Shown: piece by piece, positions 7,339 through 15,392 of the stretch
How the letters are laid out: each line of letters opens with the position of its first letter
How positions within the stretch are numbered: the first letter of the stretch is position 1
Source of the DNA: Candidatus Sumerlaeota bacterium
GTDB taxonomy: Bacteria > Sumerlaeota > Sumerlaeia > JADFCT01
Assembly (NCBI GenBank): GCA_026398575.1
Contig: JAPLSP010000039.1
Span: forward strand, 1 to 19,585
DNA: 19,585 nt
Direction of reading: 5' to 3'
The notes under the pieces: model-generated
What the model was told of the DNA's origin: nothing
Databases searched by the model: none
Seen by the model: the letters and a program-made list of their open reading frames with translations, nothing else
Made by a program: the position numbers and the translations under genes

Positions 7339-7378
7339 TTTTCGGCGGACCCCGGCGAATCTTTCTGAAAATTCTGCC

Positions 7379-9445
7379 ATGAAAAAACGCCTCCTCGACA
7401 TGCGATATTGGGGTCCTGTGGTATTGCTCCTATGGCCCTTTGTCTATCTCTATGAATATGTGGTTCCCGTTCATGGGCTGTTTTTGCAGATTGGCAATGA
7501 TTTCGGGGTCTCCTTTTATAACTACAACTTCTATCTGCTATCGCATCTCGCGCGATTCCGTTTTCCGATGTGGTCGCCTTCGGAGGCGGTGGGGTTTCCT
7601 TTTTTCTCCAATTTCCTCACGCAAGCTTTCTATCCGCTCAATCTCCTTCAGGCGTTGCTCTATCGCTGCCTCGGGGGCTATCACATTTATTTCTATCAGC
7701 TCTATACGATCCTGGCCGTCAGCCTGTTTTCGCTCGGGCTTTTCTGTTGGCTCCAGAGCATGCGCATCAGCCCGCGCGCCGCGCTGATGAGCGCGCTGGT
7801 CATGTCCGTCAGTTTCAAAATCACGGAAACACTGCGCTTCCCCAACTCCATCCATACGGCGGCCTGGTATCCTTGGATTCTGTTCGCCATCAATGAAATC
7901 CTGAAGGCGAAAACGCTTCGGCGTCGCATGGGCATGGGCGCGATTTTATTCTGCTCGATCTTGTGTGTCCTGACGGCGGGCTATCCTTATTTCATTTACT
8001 ATTTCATTTTCCTGTTTGCGCCTTATCTGCTGCTTTTGCTCTGGCCTTCATTCCGGAAGATTCTTTTATGCGATGAGCCCATAGTCTGGAAACCCGCCCT
8101 CGGTACGATTTTGCTTTCGGGAGGCGCGGCGCTTGTGATTTGCCTGCCTTATATCAGCCACGGCTGGGCGCTCATGGCGCAATGCGCCAACCGTGGCGGG
8201 AGGAATTTTGCATTCTCAACCGCGCATGAATTTACCGTGATGGACAGCCTGGGATGTCTGTTTTATCCTCCCGCCGCCCAGACCGAAGGATGGTATTACT
8301 TCAGCGGATTGGGGGCGCTCCTGATCGCGTTTTATTTCGCCGCCAAAAGCACATCCGCGTTCTCGCACAAGGGAGTGAAAATATTTTTTCTGCTTTGGAT
8401 GGCGACGATTTCTTATGTCACATACGGCCGCTATTCCTATCTCTTCATGTTGCTTTGGAATGCCATGCCCGGCTTCAGCAGTCTGCGCGTCTGGGGACGG
8501 TTGAACATCATTCTTGTTCCGATCTTCGCCTGGCTGCTGGCGCTGGCCTACGATCAATTCGAGTCGCGCCTCACGTCCGACGGCTCTGCCGAACGCCGGA
8601 AGAAATCGCGCGGCCTCCTCGCCGGCGTCGCAACCTTCTATGCCGTGATGCTTTCTTTCCAGCTCGCGGCGTTTTTCAGGGGATACGAGGATGAGTACTG
8701 GCGCCGTATTCCGTCCATCCTGCAATACACCAAATCAGTCTTTATCCTGTCGGGCGCCATTGCCTTCGCAGGGCTCATGGGCATGATGGCTTTCTGCCCG
8801 AAAATTGCGCCTTCCTCCTCGAAGCTTCTGACAGCGATAGCTCTGGCCTTTGCGCTTTTTTGCGCCGCCGACATGCACAGCCTCGGAGCGCGCATTTGGG
8901 TGACAGGCCCCCGGCCCATGGGGCAATGGGATACCATGAACTTGTCCGAGCACTATCAGCGCTCCTTTTCCACGCCGCGATTCAGTTGGCGACCATTCCT
9001 GTCGTTCGGCCCCGACTACAACACAGCTATTCAGCGGGATTTCTATTATGCAAGACTTTCGGATTTCCTGGACCGGACCGCCGGAGAAAAGGAAGCCCGG
9101 GAACGCTTGTTCGGAGTCAAAGACGGAAAAAAAATGTACTTCTCCCGGTCATTGAATCATGAAACCGTCCAGTCGTTTTTGGAGGATGCGGACCACTATC
9201 CGGATACGGGGCGACTTCTTGAATACTCCGGAAACCGCCTGCTATGGGAAATCCAGGCGCCATGCAGCGGCTATCTGAGTTTCATTGACAATTGGGATCC
9301 GGATTGGCGGGCGGAGATAGACGGCAAACCGGCGCCCATTGAGAGACTCTTCGGCGCCTTCAAGTCCGTGGCGCTGGCGCCCGGCCCTCATCGCATTGAA
9401 TTCGACTATCGCCCCGGGTTATTCGCAAAGAGCATCAAGAAGTAA
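7379..9445 (+). CDS. YfhO-type multi-pass membrane protein
   Basis: A 688-residue polytopic protein with roughly a dozen hydrophobic segments between residues 10 and 520 and a soluble C-terminus. The C-terminal module around 632-680, with SFIDNWDPDWRAEIDGKPAP and a later HRIEFDYRP, matches the end of YfhO proteins, where a 'PGW.a.vDG' and 'h.vefrYrP' pattern is usual. YfhO members are GT-C-like membrane proteins; in Gram-positive bacteria YfhO is linked to lipoteichoic acid glycosylation, but in other phyla the role is mostly untested. The ATG at 7379 is 40 bp beyond the wecA-like stop. A TTG at 7328 that overlaps the upstream gene is possible, but I consider it less likely. Translation is probably coupled, and the pair suggests lipid-linked glycan work at the membrane. 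Confidence 0.82.
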   Translation: MKKRLLDMRYWGPVVLLLWPFVYLYEYVVPVHGLFLQIGNDFGVSFYNYNFYLLSHLARFRFPMWSPSEAVGFPFFSNFLTQAFYPLNLLQALLYRCLGGYHIYFYQLYTILAVSLFSLGLFCWLQSMRISPRAALMSALVMSVSFKITETLRFPNSIHTAAWYPWILFAINEILKAKTLRRRMGMGAILFCSILCVLTAGYPYFIYYFIFLFAPYLLLLLWPSFRKILLCDEPIVWKPALGTILLSGGAALVICLPYISHGWALMAQCANRGGRNFAFSTAHEFTVMDSLGCLFYPPAAQTEGWYYFSGLGALLIAFYFAAKSTSAFSHKGVKIFFLLWMATISYVTYGRYSYLFMLLWNAMPGFSSLRVWGRLNIILVPIFAWLLALAYDQFESRLTSDGSAERRKKSRGLLAGVATFYAVMLSFQLAAFFRGYEDEYWRRIPSILQYTKSVFILSGAIAFAGLMGMMAFCPKIAPSSSKLLTAIALAFALFCAADMHSLGARIWVTGPRPMGQWDTMNLSEHYQRSFSTPRFSWRPFLSFGPDYNTAIQRDFYYARLSDFLDRTAGEKEARERLFGVKDGKKMYFSRSLNHETVQSFLEDADHYPDTGRLLEYSGNRLLWEIQAPCSGYLSFIDNWDPDWRAEIDGKPAPIERLFGAFKSVALAPGPHRIEFDYRPGLFAKSIKK

Positions 9446-9501
9446 TCCTCAGACTAGCAGCGCAACGGCGAAGAGGCAAAGATGGGCTTCGTAATTAAGC
9501 C

Positions 9502-9530
9502 TTGACCCGCAGGCGCCAGAAAAATTAACA
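9502..9530 (+). promoter_or_regulatory. Candidate sigma-70 promoter for leuA leader
   Basis: TTGACC at 9502-9507 and TTAACA at 9525-9530 are spaced by 17 bases, a sigma-70-like pair with a good -35 and a weak -10. Transcription would begin near 9537, leaving about 34 untranslated bases before the leader-peptide ATG, which fits an attenuation leader. Confidence 0.4.
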
Positions 9531-9570
9531 TCAGTTTGTTGAACGCAAGGAACGGAGAGAGCGGCTATCC

Positions 9571-9723
9571 ATGCAGCGCATGATAATAAAAAAAGAGTTT
9601 GCTTATGCCCGGCGCCCGACGCCGAAGCGCCATGCTGCGATTGCTCCGCGTTGCGTTGGCGCCGCCCTACTGCGACTTTCGGGAATACTCCTCCATATCC
9701 CCCTGGGTCAGGGCGCCGGCTGA
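9571..9723 (+). CDS. Putative leucine-rich leader peptide of leuA attenuator
   Basis: A 50-codon frame starts at ATG 9571 (GGAG 13 nt upstream) and ends at TGA 9721-9723. Its last part reads AALLRLSGILLHIPLGQGAG, with six Leu codons (CTA, CTG, CTT, CTC, CTC, CTG) in 13 codons between 9667 and 9705. The frame ends just past the first antiterminator segment. This is the layout expected for ribosome-mediated attenuation: stalling at Leu codons when charged tRNA-Leu is scarce leaves 9705-9713 free, whereas a ribosome at the stop codon covers it. The peptide is longer than the usual 15-35 residues, and the start could be the in-frame ATG at 9580. Function is inferred from structure and position. 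Confidence 0.6.
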   Translation: MQRMIIKKEFAYARRPTPKRHAAIAPRCVGAALLRLSGILLHIPLGQGAG

Positions 9724-9784
9724 GTCCGGAATTATTCATCCGAGTGATTTCAACCCCCTGACCCGCAATGGCCAGGGGGTTTTT
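9705..9784 (+). terminator. Attenuator: intrinsic terminator with competing antiterminator
   Basis: The terminator stem pairs 9752-9760 (AACCCCCTG) with 9773-9781 (CAGGGGGTT), nine perfect pairs plus two more across one mismatch, followed by five T residues at 9780-9784. The alternative structure pairs 9705-9713 (GGGTCAGGG) with 9756-9764 (CCCTGACCC), nine perfect pairs that use up the left terminator arm, so the two folds exclude each other. A weaker upstream pairing of 9663-9668 (CGCCCT) with 9710-9715 (AGGGCG) could act as the pause or protector hairpin. All pairings are read directly from the sequence; regulation by leucine is inferred. Confidence 0.8.
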
Positions 9785-9868
9785 CATTGAAATCGCAAGC
9801 GCAAAGGAAGCATCGTCTTCGCGGTTTGCCGGACGGGCTTCCGAAAAAATCAAGAAAGGAGCGCTCCC

Positions 9869-11455
9869 ATGTGCGCCCAATCCAGCAGTACGATCCGTCC
9901 CCAATCTCCCAAAGCCGCGCGCCAGCCGTTCTTCTATGACATCACGCTGCGCGACGGCAACCAGGCGCTGCGCAAGCCCTGGAACACCCAGGAGAAGGAG
10001 GTCGTCTTCCGGCGGCTACTGGAACTAGGCGTGCAGGGCGTCGAGGTGGGATTCTCCGGCGCCAGCGACATGGACTTCGAGGCGTGCGCCGCGTTGTCGG
10101 AAATCGCGCCCAAGGACGTGGTGATTTCCGGCCTGGCGCGCGCGATGGAACGCGACATCCGCAAGGTGGCCGAAGCCATCGTCAAAGCGCCGCGCCAGCG
10201 CATTCACACCTTCATCGCCATGAGTCCGTTCAACATGGAAAACGTCCTGCGCAAGAAACCCGAAGACGTCGCGCGCATTGCGGTCGAAGCCGTTGGAATC
10301 GCAGCCTCGTTCATGAAACCGCACGGAGGCGAGGTGCAATTCAGCGCCGAGCACTTCGGCGATTGCGGCGAAAATTTGCCGTGGGTCATCGAAACTTTTC
10401 AGCGCGTAATCGCTGCCGGTGCGACGGTGATCAATCTGCCCAACACCGTCGAACGCACGCGCCCGTCGGCGTTTGTCGCGATGGTCAAGCAGGTGGTCAA
10501 GGCGCTGCCAAAGCACGTGACGGTCGCCGTGCATTGCCACAACGATCTGGGCATGGCCTCGGCGACGACGGTGGAAAGCTACTTCGCCGGCGCCCGCCAG
10601 CTTGAATGCAGCCTGAACGGTCTGGGCGAGCGCGCGGGCAATACGAATATCTTCGAGGTGGCCGTCGCGTTGCACAATTGCGGCGTCGCGGCGCCGCTGA
10701 ACATGAAGGCGATCTATCCCATCGCTCTCGAAGTGTCCGAGATGTCGGGCGTGCCGATTCACCAAAAAGCGGCGTTGATCGGCGCCGACGCGATGGCGCA
10801 TCGCAGCGGCATCCATCAAGACGGCGCGACCAAGACGAAGGATATGGAGAAGGGCGCGTATCGCCCGATCCATCCTTCGCTGATTGGACGCGAAGGGGCG
10901 GAGTTCCTGGGATTCACGAGCCAATCGGGCAAGACCGCCGTTTATGAAATCATCAAGTCGGCGGGCTGGCCGATCACCATCGAAGAGGCCGCCGAGTTGC
11001 AGCCGCGTCTGAAGTCGCTTTCCGAAACCAAGGGCGAGCTGCCGCTGGACGTCATCATTCGGACTTATCGCGACGCCATCAACACCGTGGCCGGGCCGTT
11101 CCAGTTTCTCGATATGAAGCGCGTATTGGAAAGCGAACTGGCGCAGGGGCGGGAGAAGTATGTCTTTCGCTTCAAACAGGAAGGCAAAGAGATGGAGGCC
11201 GCCGGGGAGGGCGACGGTCCGATTGACGCCACGTTCAACGCGCTCAAGAGCATTGGCTTCGCGCTGGAGTTGACGCACTATCAGCAAGTTGCGCTGGCGG
11301 AGGAACGCGACGGCGCGGCGGCGGAGGCCATGTCGGTGATGCGGCTGCGGCGTCCGGGAGGCAAGGATGAAATTCTTTGCCGCGGGATAGACACGGATAC
11401 ACGCCGCGCGAACGTCAAGGCGATCTTTAACGGCCTTAATCGCCTCGTGCGTTAA
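9869..11455 (+). CDS. leuA: 2-isopropylmalate synthase
   Basis: LeuA condenses acetyl-CoA with 2-oxoisovalerate, the first committed step of leucine synthesis, in the cytoplasm. The TIM-barrel catalytic domain covers about residues 20-300, with the metal/substrate motif YDITLRDGNQ at 23-32, the metal-binding HCHND at 222-226 and the GLGERAGN loop at 251-258. A linker follows, and the regulatory dimerisation domain (about 395-528) is where leucine feedback acts. The RDGNQ rather than RDGEQ form and the 528-residue length resemble the fungal/actinobacterial LeuA subfamily. Homocitrate or citramalate synthase are alternatives, but the leucine-rich attenuator upstream favours LeuA. The start at 9869 has AAGGAG seven bases upstream. 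No leuBCD follows; the next gene is convergent. Confidence 0.9.
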   Translation: MCAQSSSTIRPQSPKAARQPFFYDITLRDGNQALRKPWNTQEKEVVFRRLLELGVQGVEVGFSGASDMDFEACAALSEIAPKDVVISGLARAMERDIRKVAEAIVKAPRQRIHTFIAMSPFNMENVLRKKPEDVARIAVEAVGIAASFMKPHGGEVQFSAEHFGDCGENLPWVIETFQRVIAAGATVINLPNTVERTRPSAFVAMVKQVVKALPKHVTVAVHCHNDLGMASATTVESYFAGARQLECSLNGLGERAGNTNIFEVAVALHNCGVAAPLNMKAIYPIALEVSEMSGVPIHQKAALIGADAMAHRSGIHQDGATKTKDMEKGAYRPIHPSLIGREGAEFLGFTSQSGKTAVYEIIKSAGWPITIEEAAELQPRLKSLSETKGELPLDVIIRTYRDAINTVAGPFQFLDMKRVLESELAQGREKYVFRFKQEGKEMEAAGEGDGPIDATFNALKSIGFALELTHYQQVALAEERDGAAAEAMSVMRLRRPGGKDEILCRGIDTDTRRANVKAIFNGLNRLVR

Positions 11456-11477
11456 AAAGATATGAGCGAGGCTGGAA

Positions 11478-11945
11478 TTAACCGGCTTTAGCGTAAAGAG
11501 CAGGACCAACCATTTTAATGTAGGCGCTTTGGGTCAGCTCGAAAATCGCAATGCCGACACTTTTTTGGGAGACATCCACATGGCCTTGCTTGGACACTTC
11601 GACGGCGATTTCATTGGGCGACATGGCTCTGTTTTCCAACACGGCGAGAATAGCCCGTTGGATGGCGCAATGCGGCATGCGTCCCGCCAAAGACAGACCA
11701 TGCGAGGCCTGACTTGAGAAGACGGGGATTCTGCGCCGGCTGGCGCGAGATTTTTTCTTTATTTCATTGGTTTTCGCCGGCGCGGGCAAAGGGAAGACGA
11801 TCTCGCCGATTTCAGTCCGCTCCTTGCGTTGTTTGATGTAGTTGGTTAAATCGGCAATCAATGATTCCCTTTTCGAGTCGAAGGGGATGAGGCCACTATT
11901 GCCCGGAGTGGCGACGGCAGCGGGAAGAGAAGAAAAGGATCTCAT
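11478..11945 (-). CDS. Small hypothetical protein with winged-helix-like C-terminus
   Basis: I do not recognise this 155-residue protein. Residues 1-90 are polar and basic, with a KKKSRASRRR patch near 64-73, and look poorly ordered. Residues 92-155 alternate helix-like stretches (AIQRAILAVLENR, SPNEIAVEVSKQG, SVGIAIFELTQ) and end in short strand-like segments, a pattern seen in winged-helix DNA-binding domains; HARE-HTH is one possibility. A basic tail plus a winged helix would suit a chromatin-like or regulatory protein, but this is inference. The ATG has GGAG about 11 nt upstream, and a perfect TATAAT on the minus strand at 12015-12020 gives a plausible -10. The gene converges with leuA, with 22 bp between stop codons. 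Confidence 0.65.
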   Translation of the reverse strand: MRSFSSLPAAVATPGNSGLIPFDSKRESLIADLTNYIKQRKERTEIGEIVFPLPAPAKTNEIKKKSRASRRRIPVFSSQASHGLSLAGRMPHCAIQRAILAVLENRAMSPNEIAVEVSKQGHVDVSQKSVGIAIFELTQSAYIKMVGPALYAKAG

Positions 11946-12171
11946 TTTTACCCAAACTCCATGGCGAAATTATTATTCGGAACAATGAACGGTCAAAACT
12001 ATCCATTACTGCGAATTATAATCAAGCAAAAAATGAGCCACACCTAAAAAAATTTTCAAACCCTGTAATCCTCAAATTAGCCGTCCATTATGCATTGAAA
12101 TGCAGTCGGTATTCTCAAAAGCCCAATGGGTAGCTGTGGATTGACTTAGCGTATCTTAGAATTGTATCGGC
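11946..12171. other. AT-rich divergent intergenic region
   Basis: These 226 bases are clearly richer in A and T than the flanking genes. On the minus strand TATAAT (12015-12020) could serve the small winged-helix-like gene, though its -35 is poor. On the plus strand TTGACT (12141-12146) lies only 31 bases before the hydrolase start codon, and no good -10 or Shine-Dalgarno follows, so either that start is leaderless or the promoter is unconventional. No protein-coding frame was credible here. Confidence 0.5.
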
Positions 12172-14622
12172 ATGTCACGAACCCCTTGCGTAAATGTGTC
12201 ATTTGTTATCAAACGGACTCAACGCCGGAAACCGGGTTGGCCCCAGGCGCTGCTCCTTTTGGGAACAATCTGTGCATTTTTGGTAATGCTGAATTGCGGA
12301 AAAGCTCAGAAACAAAACGTCTTTTCGCATGACAGCGCCGGCAAATCTTTATTCAAAAATGTCTCTCTCTCATCCAGCAAAATCAAGGTCTATGAGCGCC
12401 TTCAGATCAATATGCAGCTCAATGCGACGCCCCAAAATCCATTCGATGCGGATGAGATTCGGGTGGATGTTCAGGTCAAATGTCCGGAGCGGAATGAAGA
12501 ATGGTCCGCTCCGGCATTTTGGTATCAGGATTTTCAGGCGCCAGTCACCAGCGCGAGCATCGCCACCAGCGCGAGCATCGCTACCAGCCCGAGCAGCGCG
12601 CTCGAAGCCAAAGGCGATCCGCAATGGCAGGCGCGTCTATCATTCCCAAAACCGGGCCGCTATCAACTGACATTCACCGCCAGGGACGGCCGAGGCTCGA
12701 GCACGACGGGACCGATAACGATCTCTGTTACTCAGGCGGACGTGGCCGGCATGATCCGCTGTCATCCCAAAGACCATCGCTATTTTGCGTCGGACCGGGG
12801 CGAGACGTGGTTTCCCGTCGGCTTCAACACATGCTGGGGCGAATTGAATGGGCTCAAACGCGGCTTCCTTGCTTATGCCGAATTGTTTGACCGGATGGAC
12901 AAAAATGGCTGTAATCTCGGGCGGCTGTGGCTAGCCCCAAGTTGGACCGACCTTTCGATGCGGAATAAAGAAACCGGATTCGATCGCATTAATCTGGCCA
13001 ACGCATGGCGGCTGGATCAGGTTTTGCGCGAAGCGGAAGCCAGAGACATTCGCTTGATGATGTGCATCGAAAGCTTCAACATCCTGCTGCCGGAAAAAAT
13101 CAGCTCGCTGGGAACATTCGAGAGAGAGCCGGATTGCCAGGCCAACGGCGGACCGATTCTAAAGCCGGTTGAATTTTTCACCAATGCCGCGAGCCAAAAG
13201 GCTTTCCGCAACCGCCTGCGATATCTGGTCGCGCGCTATGGCTATAGCCCAAGTGTGTTTGCATGGGAGTTGTGGAATGAAGCGGACTTGATGGATGGAT
13301 ATGACCCCAAGATCGTGCGCGCCTGGCACAAGGAGATGACGCAATGTCTGCGCCGCCTGGACCCCTGGCGCCATCTGATCACAACCAGCCTGAGCCGCGC
13401 TCCCGGGGACCCGGAATTGGATGCGCTGCCTGATTTGGACTTCATCCAATCGCACAGCTACAGCTCGCGCGATCCGGTCGCGGACTTCGAACGCAATCGC
13501 CTCCAAAACAAGGCTGCGCTCAACAAGCCTTGGCTGGTTGGCGAGTTCAGCGTCACGCCCGCCTCCGGCGAGGATAGCGCCTTGCTCGATCCATCAGGCA
13601 TTCACCTGCGCCAGGCCCTTTATGCCTCGGTGGGGCAGATGCAAGCCGGCACGCCCATGAGCTGGTGGTGGGATTCCTATATCGAGACGCGAAACCTCTA
13701 TCCATTGTATCGAGGTTTTGCGCAATGGATCGCGGGATTCGATTTTGCCGCGCAGGCGGTTCAACCCATTCATGCGCGGGTGGCAATGGAGGGAGAGCCG
13801 CTCCAAGGAGCGACGTCGCAGTCTGCAACCAACTTGAGGCCTTCGCGCGGCCAATACTTTTCGCCTGTTAATATCGTTCCGTCCGCCGAATCCTGGAAGG
13901 CGGGCGCTCCCGAGGCGCCCAATCGGCCGGCCCAGGTTATGATCGGACAGAACGGCGCCGTCAGCGGCAACCTGCCCCTCTCGCGGATTCTGCACGGCTG
14001 GGAGGCCCATCCCGATTGGCATAATCCCGTCATCTTTTATCTCAATGCCCCGCAGGCGACGGTCTTGGGGATCGAAGTGGGCGACGTCTCGGGCTATGGA
14101 GGGGCGTATCTGCGCGTATGGGTAGATCGTCTGGCGGCGGGCGTCTGGGATTTTTTTGATGCCGACGGCAGGGAGACGACGGACACGCTGACGCAATATC
14201 GCGGCGTCTATCGCGTTGCGGTTCCCGCCGGGCAACGCGTTGTGATTGTTGAAAACGCAGGCGTGGACTGGCTGCAGGTGAAGGGTTACTTTATCCTGGA
14301 CGCGGCGTCGTCCGCTTCGGCGCCGTTGAAGGTCTGGGGCGTTCAAGGCAAGGACCGGGCGCTGGCATGGATCATGAATGCAGGCTATAACTGGCACACG
14401 GCGCATAATGGCTACGCGCCGCCGGTCCGCCGCAACGCCAGGATCATTCTGGACAAGCTCCCGGCAGGGATATGGACGGTGGAGTTTTGGGATACGCAGA
14501 AAGGGCAGGCGATGCGGAGCGGGGAATATCGCGTCAACGAGGAAGAAAGCCTGGCGATTCCGCTTCCGGATATTGCCTCGGATATTGCGTTGCGCCTGAC
14601 CGCAGGCAAGGCGGGGCAGTGA
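12172..14622 (+). CDS. Exported GH5-like glycoside hydrolase with DUF5060 domain
   Basis: This 816-residue protein is predicted to cleave an extracellular polysaccharide. An n-region with KR/RR, a hydrophobic stretch at 26-40 and then Cys42 (MLNC) suggest export, possibly as a lipoprotein, though Asn before the Cys is atypical. Residues 60-195 look like the DUF5060 beta-sandwich that precedes many GH5-like barrels. Residues 200-530 form a TIM barrel, with a likely acid/base Glu370 in FAWELWNEAD and nucleophile Glu458 in PWLVGEFS. A beta-sandwich at about 590-710 and a C-terminal domain from 725 (GIWTVEFWDTQKG at about 764-776) resemble modules often called collagen-binding-like. Residues 126-143 are a tandem hexapeptide, TSASIA-like. 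No Shine-Dalgarno precedes the ATG. Substrate is unknown; mannan or cellulose-type beta-glycans are possible. Confidence 0.82.
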   Translation: MSRTPCVNVSFVIKRTQRRKPGWPQALLLLGTICAFLVMLNCGKAQKQNVFSHDSAGKSLFKNVSLSSSKIKVYERLQINMQLNATPQNPFDADEIRVDVQVKCPERNEEWSAPAFWYQDFQAPVTSASIATSASIATSPSSALEAKGDPQWQARLSFPKPGRYQLTFTARDGRGSSTTGPITISVTQADVAGMIRCHPKDHRYFASDRGETWFPVGFNTCWGELNGLKRGFLAYAELFDRMDKNGCNLGRLWLAPSWTDLSMRNKETGFDRINLANAWRLDQVLREAEARDIRLMMCIESFNILLPEKISSLGTFEREPDCQANGGPILKPVEFFTNAASQKAFRNRLRYLVARYGYSPSVFAWELWNEADLMDGYDPKIVRAWHKEMTQCLRRLDPWRHLITTSLSRAPGDPELDALPDLDFIQSHSYSSRDPVADFERNRLQNKAALNKPWLVGEFSVTPASGEDSALLDPSGIHLRQALYASVGQMQAGTPMSWWWDSYIETRNLYPLYRGFAQWIAGFDFAAQAVQPIHARVAMEGEPLQGATSQSATNLRPSRGQYFSPVNIVPSAESWKAGAPEAPNRPAQVMIGQNGAVSGNLPLSRILHGWEAHPDWHNPVIFYLNAPQATVLGIEVGDVSGYGGAYLRVWVDRLAAGVWDFFDADGRETTDTLTQYRGVYRVAVPAGQRVVIVENAGVDWLQVKGYFILDAASSASAPLKVWGVQGKDRALAWIMNAGYNWHTAHNGYAPPVRRNARIILDKLPAGIWTVEFWDTQKGQAMRSGEYRVNEEESLAIPLPDIASDIALRLTAGKAGQ
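12547..12600 (+). repeat. 18-bp in-frame tandem repeat in hydrolase gene
   Basis: Three 18-bp units lie end to end. The first two (12547-12564 and 12565-12582) differ only in their last base, and the third (12583-12600) is diverged. They encode TSASIA, TSASIA and TSPSSA, an insert in the N-terminal beta-sandwich domain. The near identity implies recent slippage duplication, and because the unit is a multiple of three, copy changes keep the frame. Confidence 0.9.
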
Positions 14623-14671
14623 TGGGGCTTGGGAGGAAAGAACCACAAAGACGAAGGGCTGAACAAGGCAG

Positions 14672-15235
14672 CTAACGCCATCCATAGAGCCGATGCTGAA
14701 TGATATATTCAGCCACCCGTCGCGGCAGCAGCTCATAGGGCATGTGGCCCTGCGCCAGCCGTTCACGGATATCCGTGCTATTGATATCCGGCAGGATGAA
14801 GCGCCGGGAACCGACCGCCTCGGATAAGGTAGCCTCGCCCAGCCGCGGGATGATCAGGAGCGGCGCTAGTTGCTGAAGGCGCGAATAATCTTTCCATTTG
14901 TGGACTTCATCCAGGATATCCGATCCGACCATCAGCAGGAAGGAATCCCGGGGGTAAAACCGCGCCAACTCGTCGAGCGTATCCACCATGTAGCTGACGC
15001 CCGCGCGCGCACCTTCGATGTCGCTGACTTCCACGCGAGAGAGAACTCCCTCAACGGCCAGCCTGCACATTGCAAGACGATGTTCGAACGGCGTCAGCGG
15101 CTTGTCGAAAGCATGGCGCGCGCACGGGATCATCATCACGCGTCCGGCGTCGGTGCAGGAAAGCGCGTAAGCGCAGGCCATCACATGGGCCAGGTGAGGA
15201 GGATCGAAGCTGCCGCCGAAGATTGCGGTTTTCAT
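14672..15235 (-). CDS. nadD: Nicotinate-nucleotide adenylyltransferase
   Basis: NadD transfers AMP from ATP to nicotinate mononucleotide, a late step of NAD synthesis. From the ATG at 15233-15235 the protein is 187 residues, normal for the family. The nucleotide-binding GGSFDPPHLAH is at 7-17, in which HLAH takes the place of the usual HxGH, and the second ATP-site motif STDIRERL (family ISSTxIR) lies near residues 152-159. A TTG three codons upstream would give a 190-residue form, but the family usually starts right before the first strand, so I prefer the ATG. No clear Shine-Dalgarno is present. The gene is convergent with the hydrolase and divergent from the ABC operon. Confidence 0.92.
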   Translation of the reverse strand: MKTAIFGGSFDPPHLAHVMACAYALSCTDAGRVMMIPCARHAFDKPLTPFEHRLAMCRLAVEGVLSRVEVSDIEGARAGVSYMVDTLDELARFYPRDSFLLMVGSDILDEVHKWKDYSRLQQLAPLLIIPRLGEATLSEAVGSRRFILPDINSTDIRERLAQGHMPYELLPRRVAEYIIQHRLYGWR

Positions 15236-15307
15236 AGACGGCAATAATCAAGGATGAACGGCGGCGCAGTCAAAGCGATTTTCATGGAATTTTCACAGAA
15301 TTTTGCG

Positions 15308-15336
15308 TTGACCGCGTCGGCGCGTCTCCTTAGCAT
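15308..15336 (+). promoter_or_regulatory. Candidate sigma-70 promoter for ABC operon
   Basis: TTGACC at 15308-15313 and TAGCAT at 15331-15336 are separated by 17 bases, matching consensus at 5/6 and 4/6. Transcription would begin near 15343, about 50 bases before the ATPase ATG. It sits in the divergent gap with nadD. Confidence 0.5.
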
Positions 15337-15392
15337 CTGTGGGCCGCGGGGTTCGGTTATATACACCATCCTATCAGTGATTCGGGTTTGCC

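Larger units (their letters stand above)
9446..9868 (+). other. leuA leader region
   Basis: This 423-base stretch before leuA holds a promoter candidate (9502-9530), a leader-peptide frame (9571-9723), competing antiterminator and terminator structures (9705-9784), and about 75 bases to the leuA ribosome binding site. Outside these elements nothing recognisable was seen. Confidence 0.7.

Noticed and set aside
7328..7378. TTG start extending the YfhO-type protein upstream into the wecA-like gene
   Set aside because: No Shine-Dalgarno, polar non-family N-terminus, and the ATG at 7379 leads straight into the first membrane helix.
11469..11487. Imperfect hairpin between the convergent leuA and small winged-helix gene, considered as a bidirectional terminator
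   Set aside because: Contains G-T wobble pairs and lacks a convincing T-tract on either strand.
10025..11509. Minus-strand open frame of 494 codons opposite leuA
   Set aside because: It mirrors a high-GC conserved gene whose plus-strand motifs are intact; the predicted protein has no recognisable domain and is rich in His, Arg and Ala as expected for a shadow frame.
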